Positions 35,336 through 43,726 of a stretch of 44,437 nt of DNA are shown here, in pieces. Position 1 is the first letter of the stretch. Every line of letters begins with the position of its first letter. The notes under the pieces were generated by a model. The model was given only the letters and a program-made list of their open reading frames with translations. It was not told the origin of the DNA and did not search any database. The translations under genes were made by a program, and so were the position numbers. This stretch comes from Oceanobacillus senegalensis (lineage in GTDB: Bacteria; Bacillota; Bacilli; Bacillales; Amphibacillaceae), in NCBI RefSeq assembly GCF_900176885.1, contig NZ_LT839648.1:3656001-3700437 (forward strand). Direction: 5' to 3'.

Positions 35336-36403
35336 ATGAGTAAAACATCCATTTACGGGTTAACCTTTGGACAATTAGAGGATTGGCTTGTGGAACGTGG
35401 AGAAAAACGATTTAGAGCAAATCAAGTATGGGATTGGTTATACAAAAAGCGTGTAAATCATTTTGATGAGATGAGAAACGTAAATAAAGAGACGATTGCA
35501 TTATTGGAAGATAACTTCGTCCTGCATACATTAGGTGAAGAAATTAAACAGGAATCCAAAGATGGAACGATTAAATTCCTATTTAAGCTTGAAGATGGTA
35601 ATTTAATAGAGACTGTCTTGATGCGCTTTAATTATGGTTTATCTGTCTGTGTAACGACACAGGTAGGCTGTAATATTGGCTGTTCTTTCTGTGCTAGTGG
35701 ACTTTTAAGAAAGAGCAGAGATTTAGACAGCGGTGAAATCGTTGAGCAAATTATGAATGTCCAAAAACACTTAGATAGTGTTGGCAAAGATGAACGTGTT
35801 AGCCATATCGTTGTGATGGGGATTGGTGAGCCATTAGATAACTACGAGAACCTTATGGATTTCCTTTATGTTGTAAATGATGATAAAGGTCTGAACATTG
35901 GTGCCCGACATATTACCGTGTCGACTAGTGGGCTTGCTCATAAAATTTATGATTTTGCAGATGAACCAATTAATGTGAATCTAGCTATATCTATACATGC
36001 ACCAAACAATGAGCTACGTTCAAGCATTATGAAAATAAATAAGGCATTTCCATTAGAGAAACTAATGCCATCTATAAAGTACTATTTGGAGAAGAAAAAC
36101 CGGCGTATTACGTATGAATATATCATGCTTCGGGATATCAATGATCATAAGGAAGAGGCGATACAGTTAGCTAACTTGCTTAAGGATCATCGTCACTTAG
36201 CCTATGTCAACTTAATTCCATATAATACAGTAGATGAACATATCCAATATCAGCGCAGTGAATCCTCCGCTATACAAGCATTCTTTGAAACGCTAAAAGA
36301 GCACGGGATAAATTGTGGCGTTCGTTGGGAAAATGGTGCAGACATTGATGCTGCTTGCGGACAATTAAGAAGTAAGCAAATGAAGAAAACAAAAGCCGTT
36401 TAA
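35336..36403 (+). CDS. rlmN: 23S rRNA A2503 / tRNA A37 C2-methyltransferase
   Basis: 355 aa radical-SAM enzyme. The cluster motif C112-x3-C116-x2-C119 (GCNIGCSFC), the [10 protein letters not shown] block and the resolving cysteine C341 (DIDAACGQL) are all present. It methylates C2 of A2503 in 23S rRNA. ATG 35336 follows ATGAGGGT. Monocistronic with its own terminator. The Cfr-type resistance paralogue is less likely given the length and the core-gene setting. Confidence 0.93.
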   Translation: MSKTSIYGLTFGQLEDWLVERGEKRFRANQVWDWLYKKRVNHFDEMRNVNKETIALLEDNFVLHTLGEEIKQESKDGTIKFLFKLEDGNLIETVLMRFNYGLSVCVTTQVGCNIGCSFCASGLLRKSRDLDSGEIVEQIMNVQKHLDSVGKDERVSHIVVMGIGEPLDNYENLMDFLYVVNDDKGLNIGARHITVSTSGLAHKIYDFADEPINVNLAISIHAPNNELRSSIMKINKAFPLEKLMPSIKYYLEKKNRRITYEYIMLRDINDHKEEAIQLANLLKDHRHLAYVNLIPYNTVDEHIQYQRSESSAIQAFFETLKEHGINCGVRWENGADIDAACGQLRSKQMKKTKAV

Positions 36404-36409
36404 TACGAG

Positions 36410-36442
36410 AAAACAGCGTTCCATTTGGGCGCTGTTTTTTTG
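36410..36442 (+). terminator. rlmN terminator
   Basis: AAACAGCG-N11-CGCTGTTT stem followed by a T run. Confidence 0.88.
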
Positions 36443-36606
36443 ATTATATCTGGCATTTTCTTCTTATTGTTATATCTTTGGACAAAGGTATAGTGCTTTT
36501 CAGTAATCTTTATTTGGAGGCCGATATGGTTAACACAGTAAAAAGATAGTAGGCATAAACATTCCTTTTTAGGAAAAATTATCTATATAAAAGGAAGGAA
36601 AGGAAA

Positions 36607-38658
36607 ATGTTTATGCATGAGAAGGATCATATTAACGAGAAAAGCAAGCAAGAGCAGCTAAAATCCTTTAAGGTAGATGATTCGAAAAAGAATATGACGA
36701 CGAACCAGGGGCTTAAAGTTTCGGAGGATGAGCTATCTTTAACAGCGGGAGAACGTGGCCCGACTCTTATGGAGGACTTTCATTTTCGTGAAAAGATGAC
36801 ACATTTTGACCATGAAAGAATTCCAGAAAGAGTAGTTCATGCAAGAGGATTTGCAGCACATGGTGTGTTTGAAACATATGAATCGATGAAGCAGTATACA
36901 AAGGCAAAGTTTTTATCTGAGGCAGGAAAGAAAACGCCGGTATTTACTCGTTTTTCAACGGTAGTAGGTAATCGGGGATCCGCTGATACGGTTCGAGATG
37001 TGCGGGGTTTTGCAACAAAGTTTTTTACGGAGGAAGGAAATTACGATTTAGTTGCCAATAATATGCCTGTATTTTTCATTCAAGATGGAATGAAGTTCCC
37101 CGATGTAGTTCATGCTCTTAAACCCGAACAGCATAATGACATCCCACAGGCATCTGGAGCACACGATACGTTTTGGGACTTTGTTGCCAACAATCAAGAA
37201 TCAGCGCATCATGTTATGTGGTTGATGTCTGGCCGTGCTGTGCCTAGAAGTTATCGAATGATGGAGGGTTTTGGGGTTAATACGTTCCGATTTGTAAATG
37301 AACAAGGAGTATCCCACTTTGTTAAATTTCACTGGAAGCCAAAACTTGGTGCGCATTCTCTTGTTTGGGATGAGGCACAAAAAATAGCAGGGAAGGATCC
37401 GGATTATAATAGAAGGGATCTATATGATGCCATAGAGATGGGGAACTTCCCTGAGTGGGAATTAGGTGTACAAATCATCGAGGAAAAGGATGAGTTTGCC
37501 TTTGATTTTGATATTTTAGACCCAACAAAGATTTGGCCAGAAGAGGATGTACCAGTTAAACGGATTGGTAAGCTTACTCTCAATCAAAATGTCGATAATT
37601 TTTTTGCTGAGACGGAGCAAGTGGCCTTTCATCCAGGGCATGTTGTGCCAGGAATTGATTTTACGAATGACCCATTATTACAGGGTCGGTTATTTTCCTA
37701 TACAGATACACAATTAATCCGTCTTGGTGGTCCGAACTTCCATGAGATTCCAATTAATCGCCCCGTTGTGCAGTTTTACAATAACCAAAGGGAAGGCTAC
37801 CACCGTCAGACTATTAATAAAGGAAAGGTATCCTATCATAACAATTCTTTAGCAGGGAATACTCCGTCTCCTGTTAGCGAGGAGAAAGGTGGCTATTCAC
37901 ATTATCAGGAAAAAGTAGACGGAAAGAAAATACGTAAAAGAAGTGTAAGCTTTCAAGACCATTTCTCACAGGCAACATTGTTTTGGAATAGCATGAGTGG
38001 TCCTGAGAGACTGCATATTATTGATGCTTTTAGCTTCGAAGTAGGTAGTGTAAAGGATAAGGTGCTTAGGCAGCAAGTTGTAGATATGTTTGCGAATGTT
38101 GATATGGAACTAGCTACAGCCTTTGCTCAAAATATTGGGGCAACACCACCAAAAGGGGAGGGGACCTCTGTAACCAAAAGTTCTCCAGCTCTAAGTCAAT
38201 TGAATACGGTAAAAACAGCCAAAACGCGCAAGGTTGGGATTATATTAGATAATGGATTTGAGGATAAGAAGATAAAAGATATACTACACGGATTGAATGC
38301 AGAGGGTGTAACATACGAAATCATTAGTGAAAAACAAGGGATAATTAAAGGATTAGGTGGAGAAGAACTAATGGTTGATCATACGTTTACAACTACAGAT
38401 CCCGTGCTTTATGATGCTATCTACGTTGGTGGTGGTGCAGCATCAAGTAGGTTATTCCATAAAAAAACCACGTACTACCTAAAAGAAGCGTTTAAACATT
38501 ATAAGCCAATTGGTGCAACAGATACAGGAGTAACTTTTCTAGAAGATAACAATTATATAGGGAGTCTAGGTGTGGTAGATGGCACAAATACATCCTTTGT
38601 AAAAGACTTTGTTCAAGCTATAGCTGAACATCGTCATTGGAATAGGCAAGTGATGTAG
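36607..38658 (+). CDS. katE: large-subunit (clade 2, HPII-type) catalase
   Basis: 683 aa, the long form. The catalytic His78 is in RVVHARGFAAHG, the distal Asn in VANNMPVFFIQDG, and the heme ligand Y365 with R361 in RLFSYTDTQ. Residues from about 535 form the extra DJ-1/flavodoxin-like C-terminal domain (RKVGIILDNGFEDKKIKDIL ... LEDNNYIGSLGVVDGTN). Destroys hydrogen peroxide in the cytoplasm, often in stationary phase or spores. AAGGAAGGAAAGG lies before ATG 36607; a second ATG two codons later is possible. A decayed copy of its 3' end lies 1.3 kb downstream. Confidence 0.95.
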   Translation: MFMHEKDHINEKSKQEQLKSFKVDDSKKNMTTNQGLKVSEDELSLTAGERGPTLMEDFHFREKMTHFDHERIPERVVHARGFAAHGVFETYESMKQYTKAKFLSEAGKKTPVFTRFSTVVGNRGSADTVRDVRGFATKFFTEEGNYDLVANNMPVFFIQDGMKFPDVVHALKPEQHNDIPQASGAHDTFWDFVANNQESAHHVMWLMSGRAVPRSYRMMEGFGVNTFRFVNEQGVSHFVKFHWKPKLGAHSLVWDEAQKIAGKDPDYNRRDLYDAIEMGNFPEWELGVQIIEEKDEFAFDFDILDPTKIWPEEDVPVKRIGKLTLNQNVDNFFAETEQVAFHPGHVVPGIDFTNDPLLQGRLFSYTDTQLIRLGGPNFHEIPINRPVVQFYNNQREGYHRQTINKGKVSYHNNSLAGNTPSPVSEEKGGYSHYQEKVDGKKIRKRSVSFQDHFSQATLFWNSMSGPERLHIIDAFSFEVGSVKDKVLRQQVVDMFANVDMELATAFAQNIGATPPKGEGTSVTKSSPALSQLNTVKTAKTRKVGIILDNGFEDKKIKDILHGLNAEGVTYEIISEKQGIIKGLGGEELMVDHTFTTTDPVLYDAIYVGGGAASSRLFHKKTTYYLKEAFKHYKPIGATDTGVTFLEDNNYIGSLGVVDGTNTSFVKDFVQAIAEHRHWNRQVM

Positions 38659-38661
38659 AAT

Positions 38662-38700
38662 AAAAAGAGGGTGAGGGATCATTTCTTATCCTCTTTTTTT
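38662..38700 (+). terminator. katE terminator
   Basis: AAAAAGAGG ... CCTCTTTTTTT, with GGGAT/ATCC pairing inside. A diverged version recurs at 40021-40050. Confidence 0.8.
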
Positions 38701-38701
38701 G

Positions 38702-38870
38702 ATGTTTACAATAATGTACACGCGTGTACAAAAATGTAACGATTATGTACTTTTATGTATGCATGTATACAATGTTGTTTACATGTTGATTTTACGATGA
38801 ATACATAGGTGTAAACATGTGTACATAAAAGAATACATGTATACGTAAAAGTATACATGTATTCATATGG
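38702..38870. repeat. TGTATAC array 1 (parC-like candidate)
   Basis: Words of the type TGTATAC/TGTACAC/TGTTTAC begin at 38704, 38715, 38725, 38735, 38746, 38756, 38764 and 38776, i.e. mostly every 10-11 bp, one helical turn. Palindromic forms follow at 38809-38870 (GTACAT, ATACATGTATAC, GTATACATGTATTC). No ORF. Its layout resembles the iterated sites bound by RHH ParR proteins. It starts right after the katE terminator. Confidence 0.65.
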
Positions 38871-38891
38871 TTGGGGAGGGCCTTGTCACAT

Positions 38892-39013
38892 GATTAATCT
38901 GGCTGAAAGTCTCTTAACGAGAGGAATTTGAGAGAATTTGAGATACTAGAAGAATGATACATGCGGGCCGGGCAGCCAGTAAACTCTTGATTCGTTTATC
39001 TACCAACCAGTGT
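38892..39013 (+). repeat. dispersed structured repeat, copy 2
   Basis: Aligns with 682-791 along its whole length. The flanking stem CTGGCTG (38899-38905) / CAGCCAG (38973-38979) is perfect here. A 10-11-bp direct duplication (GAATTTGAGA twice near 38928-38945) makes it longer than copy 1. It lies 20 bp after array 1, in a decayed region. Confidence 0.7.
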
Positions 39014-39230
39014 GGGATAAAAGAACCTCAATGATTGAAGGGTACTTTATTGTATAAGGTTAACGGGAATGAAGAGAGGAACATCTGTATCGTAATATTT
39101 GGTATTAGCTTTTTTTGTAGGTTGAAAGCTTGCATTTCCCAAATGTACAATAACACCTCTTAATGAAAAATATGGTTTTAGGGAATTGGCAAAAGGAGTT
39201 TAAAAATATTGTCTTTTATGCAAAGTGAAG

Positions 39231-39935
39231 ATGAGTAGAAAACAGATAAATGGCCGCTATTGAAATAATTGATGCATATTCAGAAAGCGGCTTGTATTGT
39301 TGATCATATTTCTAAAATAGAGATCTTAATCACTCAAAGGTAGCACATTACAGACTACCAGGCTTATATATATGAAATCGCATCGTGAACTACATCATTC
39401 ATGCTTAGGGCGATGCAAGATATTCGGATGAAAGATTTGTAGAACGGAGAAGAATAATAAAGATATAGAAGAGGTTTAATTAATCCTTTTTAGTGGAGTT
39501 TTGCAACTAGAAAATGTAATTGAAAGTTAATATAACTCTGCTGGAGAGCAATTAACAGCAATAGGTGAAACTTGCATCGGATGGTAGTACACACCATTCG
39601 ATGTATTAGCACACTTGAATTTGTTTCACACAAATAACATGCATCAACTTGCAATGTTAGTGAAAATAAAATCAGTGACGTTTAATATGAAAAGGATTCA
39701 ATGGTAGATAGGTAATATGGATGAAATAATTGGTATGATTTTATCGGAGGTTAAGGAGCAGTATTACTCACACCTCGAAAATGGAGGGAAAACGAATCCA
39801 TTTAGACGGGGAGGATGAAAGCAGGGTGATTGTTATGGATCTTAATTCTCATATGCATGTTTCTCATTTTAAATATGTGAGTCAGTTCGTGTTAACAAAA
39901 TGGAAGGAATGCAGGGACGGAATGACTTTCCTAAC
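39231..39935 (+). pseudogene. decayed gene remnant(s) of unknown family
   Basis: Coding-like frames broken by stops. From 39480 to 39818 one frame reads SGVLQLENVIES, stop, GEQLTAIGETCIGW, stop, YTPFDVLAHLNLFHTNNMHQ then LAMLVK, stop, and NMDEIIGMILSEVKEQYYSH. A +1 shift near 39800 then continues LDGEDESRVIVMDLNSHMHV up to VLTKWKE. Weaker fragments (QKAACIVDHISKIEILITQR) lie upstream from about 39250. The stops are mostly TAG/TAA point changes. I do not recognise the family. Confidence 0.6.
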
Positions 39936-40012
39936 GTTTCAATAGTAAAGGGGTTAGGTGTAGTTGTTATTGTACAGGAATTTGTTCAAGCTAAAGCAGA
40001 ACTTATGTAGGG
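39936..40012 (+). pseudogene. decayed copy of the katE 3' end
   Basis: One frame reads KGLGVVVIVQEFVQAKAELM then stop, matching the katE end (GSLGVV ... FVKDFVQAIAEH ... M, stop). The DNA match TTGTTCAAGCTAAAGCAGAA differs from katE by only two bases. GGAATGACTTTCCTA just upstream corresponds to katE GGAGTAACTTTTCTA, out of frame with the rest. The following terminator and array also match those after katE. Confidence 0.7.
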
Positions 40013-40017
40013 GTAAC

Positions 40018-40051
40018 TGAGAGTGAGGGGATGATTATCCTACTTTTTTTA
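40018..40051 (+). terminator. decayed duplicate of the katE terminator
   Basis: GAGTGAGGGGATGATTATCC then TACTTTTTTT, aligning with the katE terminator. The stem AGGGGAT-gatt-ATCCT is still possible. Confidence 0.55.
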
Positions 40052-40074
40052 ATAGGAACGAGAATGATTTTTAA

Positions 40075-40200
40075 TGTATACAATAAAGTTTACATGTATA
40101 CAAAATTGTTGTAGTTGTATACGGTAAATGAATACATGTATATTAATATGTATACATATGGATTTTAAGGTGTTTTCATAAATGTATGCAAGTATACATA
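40075..40200. repeat. TGTATAC array 2 (parC-like candidate)
   Basis: TGTATAC-type words at 40075, 40086, 40095, 40107, 40116, 40129, 40137, 40149, 40183 and 40191, again about 10-12 bp apart over the first half. Blocks match array 1: 40076-40110 to 38704-38739, and 40131-40161 to 38832-38870 (AATACATGTATA ... GTATACAT ... ATGG). It lies 140 bp upstream of the actin-like gene. Confidence 0.65.
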
Positions 40201-40218
40201 AAAGAATACTACTAAAGT

Positions 40219-40248
40219 TTGATTGTAATATGATGCAAAAACTATTAT
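40219..40248 (+). promoter_or_regulatory. candidate promoter of the ParM-like operon
   Basis: TTGATT (40219-40224), 18-bp spacer, TATTAT (40243-40248). It lies just downstream of array 2, so a protein bound to the array could repress it, as ParR does at parC. Confidence 0.45.
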
Positions 40249-40341
40249 TCTAGTATAGGGAACACTTTTAATAGAATGAAAGCAGATGGAAAAATCATCC
40301 TAATAGAATGAAGGTTTATTTAAGAGAGGAGTTTTTTATAC

Positions 40342-41517
40342 ATGACAATATCAAGAGTGGCGGCCGTTGATGTAGGAAATGATGCTTTGAAAGGAATGTT
40401 CGGAAAGCTAGAAAATGAATTATACATTCCTAATATTATTGCACCAGATTTAGAAGACCGTCCTGTTATCGGTATAGAGGAATTAGATAAAAAGGAAGTG
40501 CTAGATAATATACATATTCGTATCCATTCACCAGCACTTGAAGAAAATAATGTAATTTATCGCGTTGGTAACTTAGCAGCAAAAACAACTAATTCTCAGG
40601 AACTAGATCCTGGTAGCAGCAAATCTGAAGAGGATCAAACATTAGTTATGTTATTTGCTGCATTGGCGTTAGATGCAGTTGATACATCAGATTTTAGACA
40701 AAGAAATGATGTAATTGAAGCGAATTATACACTTGGTACAGGTTTACCACTTCGTGAGGTGAAGGAAGGTAAGGATGTTGGTTATCGCTCTCAATTACTT
40801 GGTTCTGTACACCAAGTAGAATTTCTCGTTACCCCTAAACATCAAGGGAAAAAGGTTAACTTGAAATTTGATCAAGTAAAAGTATATCCAGAAGGCTTTG
40901 CTGCATATGTAAATCTCGTTATGGATAATGATTTAAAAGTAATTAATAAAGAATTAATGGATAAACAAATTCTGATTCAAGATATTGGTGGTTTATCTAC
41001 AGATATTGCCGTAATTAAAAATCGTAATGTAGATGATGATAAGGCACAAGGATTTAACTTAGGGGTATCTGAGTCTTTAGAACAAATCCGTGAAGAAATA
41101 CGATCTAAACATGGAGTGGAACTAGATAGCCGCCGTGATGTAGTAGATATTATTACTCGTAAAAATGACCGTAACCACATTATGGTAAAGGGTAGCAGAA
41201 CGAATGTTCATGATATTACAGATCACATCCTATTAGAGCTTGCCAAAAAGGAGTACCGCTTCTTACGTAATGTATGGGCGAAGAACTCTCAATCCGAAAT
41301 CTGCTATTTCATTGGTGGCGGATCTGCTGTCTTAAAAGATTATATTAAAGCTTTAAATAATAAATTAGATGGATTTAATATTGAGTTCTTTGAAGATGAA
41401 CAGGAAAGTATTTGGATGATGTCTAATGCATATTATAAATTAATCAACCAATTTATTGCGTCTTCAAAGAAACCGCATGAGAAAAAGGAAGAAAAACCTG
41501 CTGCTCCAGCAAAATAA
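40342..41517 (+). CDS. ParM/StbA-type actin-like ATPase
   Basis: 391 aa, actin-fold protein of the plasmid-segregation ParM/Alp kind. Phosphate-1 loop D10-VGNDALK17, phosphate-2 loop D214-IGGLSTD221 and adenosine loop G325-GG327 (CYFIGGGSAV) are present and intact. The tail is Lys/Pro/Ala-rich (KKPHEKKEEKPAAPAK). It should polymerise with ATP into filaments that push DNA bound through a ParR adaptor. GAGAGGAG lies about 10 nt before ATG 40342. The next gene encodes the likely adaptor; its ribosome binding site overlaps this stop codon. No replication or conjugation genes are nearby. Confidence 0.88.
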   Translation: MTISRVAAVDVGNDALKGMFGKLENELYIPNIIAPDLEDRPVIGIEELDKKEVLDNIHIRIHSPALEENNVIYRVGNLAAKTTNSQELDPGSSKSEEDQTLVMLFAALALDAVDTSDFRQRNDVIEANYTLGTGLPLREVKEGKDVGYRSQLLGSVHQVEFLVTPKHQGKKVNLKFDQVKVYPEGFAAYVNLVMDNDLKVINKELMDKQILIQDIGGLSTDIAVIKNRNVDDDKAQGFNLGVSESLEQIREEIRSKHGVELDSRRDVVDIITRKNDRNHIMVKGSRTNVHDITDHILLELAKKEYRFLRNVWAKNSQSEICYFIGGGSAVLKDYIKALNNKLDGFNIEFFEDEQESIWMMSNAYYKLINQFIASSKKPHEKKEEKPAAPAK

Positions 41518-41528
41518 GGTGATATGAG

Positions 41529-42113
41529 GTGAAAAAAGGTATTGAACGGGGGCAATCTATTACATTTCGGATTCCTTCCGATACACCCGATTATCTATTA
41601 AAGCAATTATCAAAATTAAAAGAGACAGAGAAAAGGAATTTTTCAAGTACCATTGCTAGTTTTGTGCTAAAAGGTGTGAATGAGACGTTTGCAAAGGAAC
41701 GTGAGGTAGTAACGATTCCACTACCAAAAAGGTTAACCAAAGAGCAAAAAAGCTGGTTAAAGCATGAACATTCAGAAGCAATGATAGGAACCATTCTGTA
41801 TCAATTGCTAAGTGACCCAATGCGTGCTACGACATTATTATCTTCTTTAAATAGTAATTCTAGTGATATAAATGAAGTTCTATCGTTTGAAGAAGCATCT
41901 GTGACGACAGAATTCGAAACAGATAGCACAAAGGAAACAGAAACAAATCGTGAAGCTGCGTTTGAACCTGAATTGGAAACCAAGAAATTAGATGAAGGTT
42001 TAGATGATGTGGATATCGACATGCTAGATGTACATGCTGAAAGTGAAGAAGCAATTGAAGAGGAGGAGGAAGACGATCCACTTGGTGACTTTTTCTCCAG
42101 TATGAATAAGTAA
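41529..42113 (+). CDS. ParR-like ribbon-helix-helix DNA-binding adaptor
   Basis: 194 aa. Residues 10-54 look like a ribbon-helix-helix unit (strand SITFRIP, helices 19-32 and 37-54). Residues 60-95 look like a second one (strand VVTIPLP, two helices). Then come a Ser/Thr/Glu linker, a very acidic stretch (160-183) and a short tail DDPLGDFFSSMNK. Known ParR proteins combine RHH DNA binding with a C-terminal peptide that binds ParM filament ends. GTG start with AAGGTGA 6 nt upstream. The ParR identity is inferred from operon position and fold, not from recognised sequence identity. Confidence 0.7.
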   Translation: MKKGIERGQSITFRIPSDTPDYLLKQLSKLKETEKRNFSSTIASFVLKGVNETFAKEREVVTIPLPKRLTKEQKSWLKHEHSEAMIGTILYQLLSDPMRATTLLSSLNSNSSDINEVLSFEEASVTTEFETDSTKETETNREAAFEPELETKKLDEGLDDVDIDMLDVHAESEEAIEEEEEDDPLGDFFSSMNK

Positions 42114-42120
42114 AAAAATG

Positions 42121-42161
42121 AAACGGCCAAAAGACAATGAATCTTTTGGGCCGTTTTTTTG
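42121..42161 (+). terminator. terminator of the ParM/ParR-like operon
   Basis: AACGGCCAAAAGA ... TCTTTTGGGCCGTT stem followed by a T run. Confidence 0.9.
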
Positions 42162-42302
42162 TATGCTAATTTTATAAAATAAATGGAACGAAAAGAAGTC
42201 GCCCATTTTACAAAAACCCTCAAAAAATAATGTTTCCATAAAACTTTTTTAACCGTGCAAAGGTATTTATATAGAAAGCAACAAAAGAAGGGGGGATACC
42301 CG

Positions 42303-42839
42303 TTGCAGGATAGAAAAACAGTTAAGCTTATTAAGAAGGTGAAAAAAGGGAATCAGCAGTCCTTTAAACAACTTTATGATTTGTATGCTGATTATTCGTT
42401 AAGAACAGCATATGGAATTACAGGGAATATAAGTGATGCAGCAGATATTGTTCAAGAGACATTTATAAAAGTGTATCGCCATATCGACTCCTATGACAGT
42501 GAAAAACCGTTTAAACCGTGGTTTTATCGTATTTTAATAAATGAGAGCAGACGTCTATTGAAAAAGAGGTCTAAAGATGCAATTAGTGTCGAATCAGAAC
42601 AAATGCTGGATTCTCTACATGGGCATGAAACGAATCAGCTGGATTTAGATAGTCTCCATGATGCTATTGAACAACTGGATGCTAAACATCGAACAATCAT
42701 CATACTAAAGTATTTGAATGGATTTAAAGAAAAGGAAATCGCTGAAATATTCGATATGAATGTAAATACGGTTAAATCAAGGTTATATCAGGCAAGGCAA
42801 CGGCTGAAGGAAATTTTAGGAGGTGGCAAGCTTGAGTAA
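42303..42839 (+). CDS. ECF-family RNA polymerase sigma factor
   Basis: 178 aa. Region 2 (FKQLYDLYADYSLRTAYGI; DAADIVQETFIKVYRHIDSY) and region 4 (YLNGFKEKEIAEIFDMNVNT then VKSRLYQARQRL) are joined by a short linker with no region 3, as in ECF factors such as SigW/M/V. TTG 42303 is chosen because GGGGGG at 42290-42295 lies about 7 nt upstream; an in-frame GTG at 42255 has no such signal. It overlaps the next gene by 8 bp, typical of a sigma/anti-sigma pair. Confidence 0.9.
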   Translation: MQDRKTVKLIKKVKKGNQQSFKQLYDLYADYSLRTAYGITGNISDAADIVQETFIKVYRHIDSYDSEKPFKPWFYRILINESRRLLKKRSKDAISVESEQMLDSLHGHETNQLDLDSLHDAIEQLDAKHRTIIILKYLNGFKEKEIAEIFDMNVNTVKSRLYQARQRLKEILGGGKLE

Positions 42840-43596
42840 ACAACCATTTGATGAAGAACTGAAAAAGCAGCTCAGGCGACAGACGAAAACAGCTGTTCAA
42901 GAAAAAGAGGCCGTATGGAATAACATTAATAATCAATTATTTTCGTCCTCGAAACAAAGGCAGAAACAAAAGCGAATACAAGGATGGATGGTTGGTGTCG
43001 GTTCAATAGCTATCGCATTCGTTTTATTTGTTGGGATATTTATAGATAGTGGGATGGAAAAAGGGCAAGCTATGTTTCAAAGCCTGAGAGAGATATTTAT
43101 GGAAGAGAAGGACGTGGAAATAGAGGTAGAAGGCCATAAAGAAGATACGAATGTTCAATTGGAAGTTAATGAGGAGCTTCGTTATATCATTTATATTGAT
43201 GAAGAAAGATATAAAATGGTTAAAGGTGAGGAAGTAGATCGTATTGAGACGATGGAGCCGTTACCTGAGAGATATCCTGAGGTCTATATGGAGATCTTTC
43301 AAGAAGCGAACACAACTACAGAGGAAGTTATGGCCCGCTTAAAACAAGATATTGAAAAAGACCCTGAAATGGAAGTAAGGGAAATAAAAAGTGTTTCAGA
43401 ACCAATTGAAGCACAGACAATACGAAGTATCGGGAAAGAACATTTCAATTGGGATACCCCGATTAATCAGTACTATGTCACAGATGAAATAGATGGTAGG
43501 GTGTTTGTGATTAAACAGGTTTATTTCCTAGAAGCAGCAGAAGGACATGGTGCCCGCTTCCACCATATGTTGAAGAGTTTTGAAGTCATAAAATAG
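42832..43596 (+). CDS. probable membrane anti-sigma factor
   Basis: 254 aa. A basic, Gln-rich cytoplasmic part (1-50), one membrane helix (about 51-72, WMVGVGSIAIAFVLFVGIF) and a Glu-rich outer domain of about 180 aa. No HxxxCxxC zinc anti-sigma motif is seen. TTG 42832 is chosen because AGGAGG at 42818-42823 lies 8 nt upstream; an in-frame GTG at 42823 overlaps that signal. Position and topology point to control of the upstream ECF sigma; the inducing signal is unknown. Confidence 0.75.
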   Translation: MSKQPFDEELKKQLRRQTKTAVQEKEAVWNNINNQLFSSSKQRQKQKRIQGWMVGVGSIAIAFVLFVGIFIDSGMEKGQAMFQSLREIFMEEKDVEIEVEGHKEDTNVQLEVNEELRYIIYIDEERYKMVKGEEVDRIETMEPLPERYPEVYMEIFQEANTTTEEVMARLKQDIEKDPEMEVREIKSVSEPIEAQTIRSIGKEHFNWDTPINQYYVTDEIDGRVFVIKQVYFLEAAEGHGARFHHMLKSFEVIK

Positions 43597-43632
43597 GTCC
43601 CCAAGAACGTTGGAGACCTTCTTTTATTTTTA
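43595..43632 (+). terminator. terminator of the sigma/anti-sigma operon
   Basis: AGGTCCCCAA-gaacg-TTGGAGACCT stem with one mismatch, then a T-rich tail. Confidence 0.85.
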
Positions 43633-43726
43633 TTCATTGAATGATAAATAATCTCTTTTTTTAAGATGTTTCTAAGTATAAGAATACGTTCGCATGTAAA
43701 ACTAGGGGGAAAGAGGAGGTCATTCA

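Noticed and set aside
39717-39818. Independent 33-aa small gene
   Set aside because: It is in frame with coding-like sequence upstream that is interrupted by stops, and it lacks a ribosome binding site, so it is better read as part of the pseudogene.
38702-40200. CRISPR array
   Set aside because: The repeated words are only about 7 bp, 10-12 bp apart and degenerate, with no constant repeat/spacer structure and no cas genes.
38659-40341. Insertion sequence in the decayed region
   Set aside because: No transposase motif, terminal inverted repeats or target-site duplication could be seen; the duplicated unit includes katE and array sequence instead.
41801-42239. Minus-strand ORFs opposite the ParR-like gene
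   Set aside because: They mirror the Glu/Asp-rich codons of the plus-strand gene, giving Ser/Leu-rich shadows, and run through the terminator.
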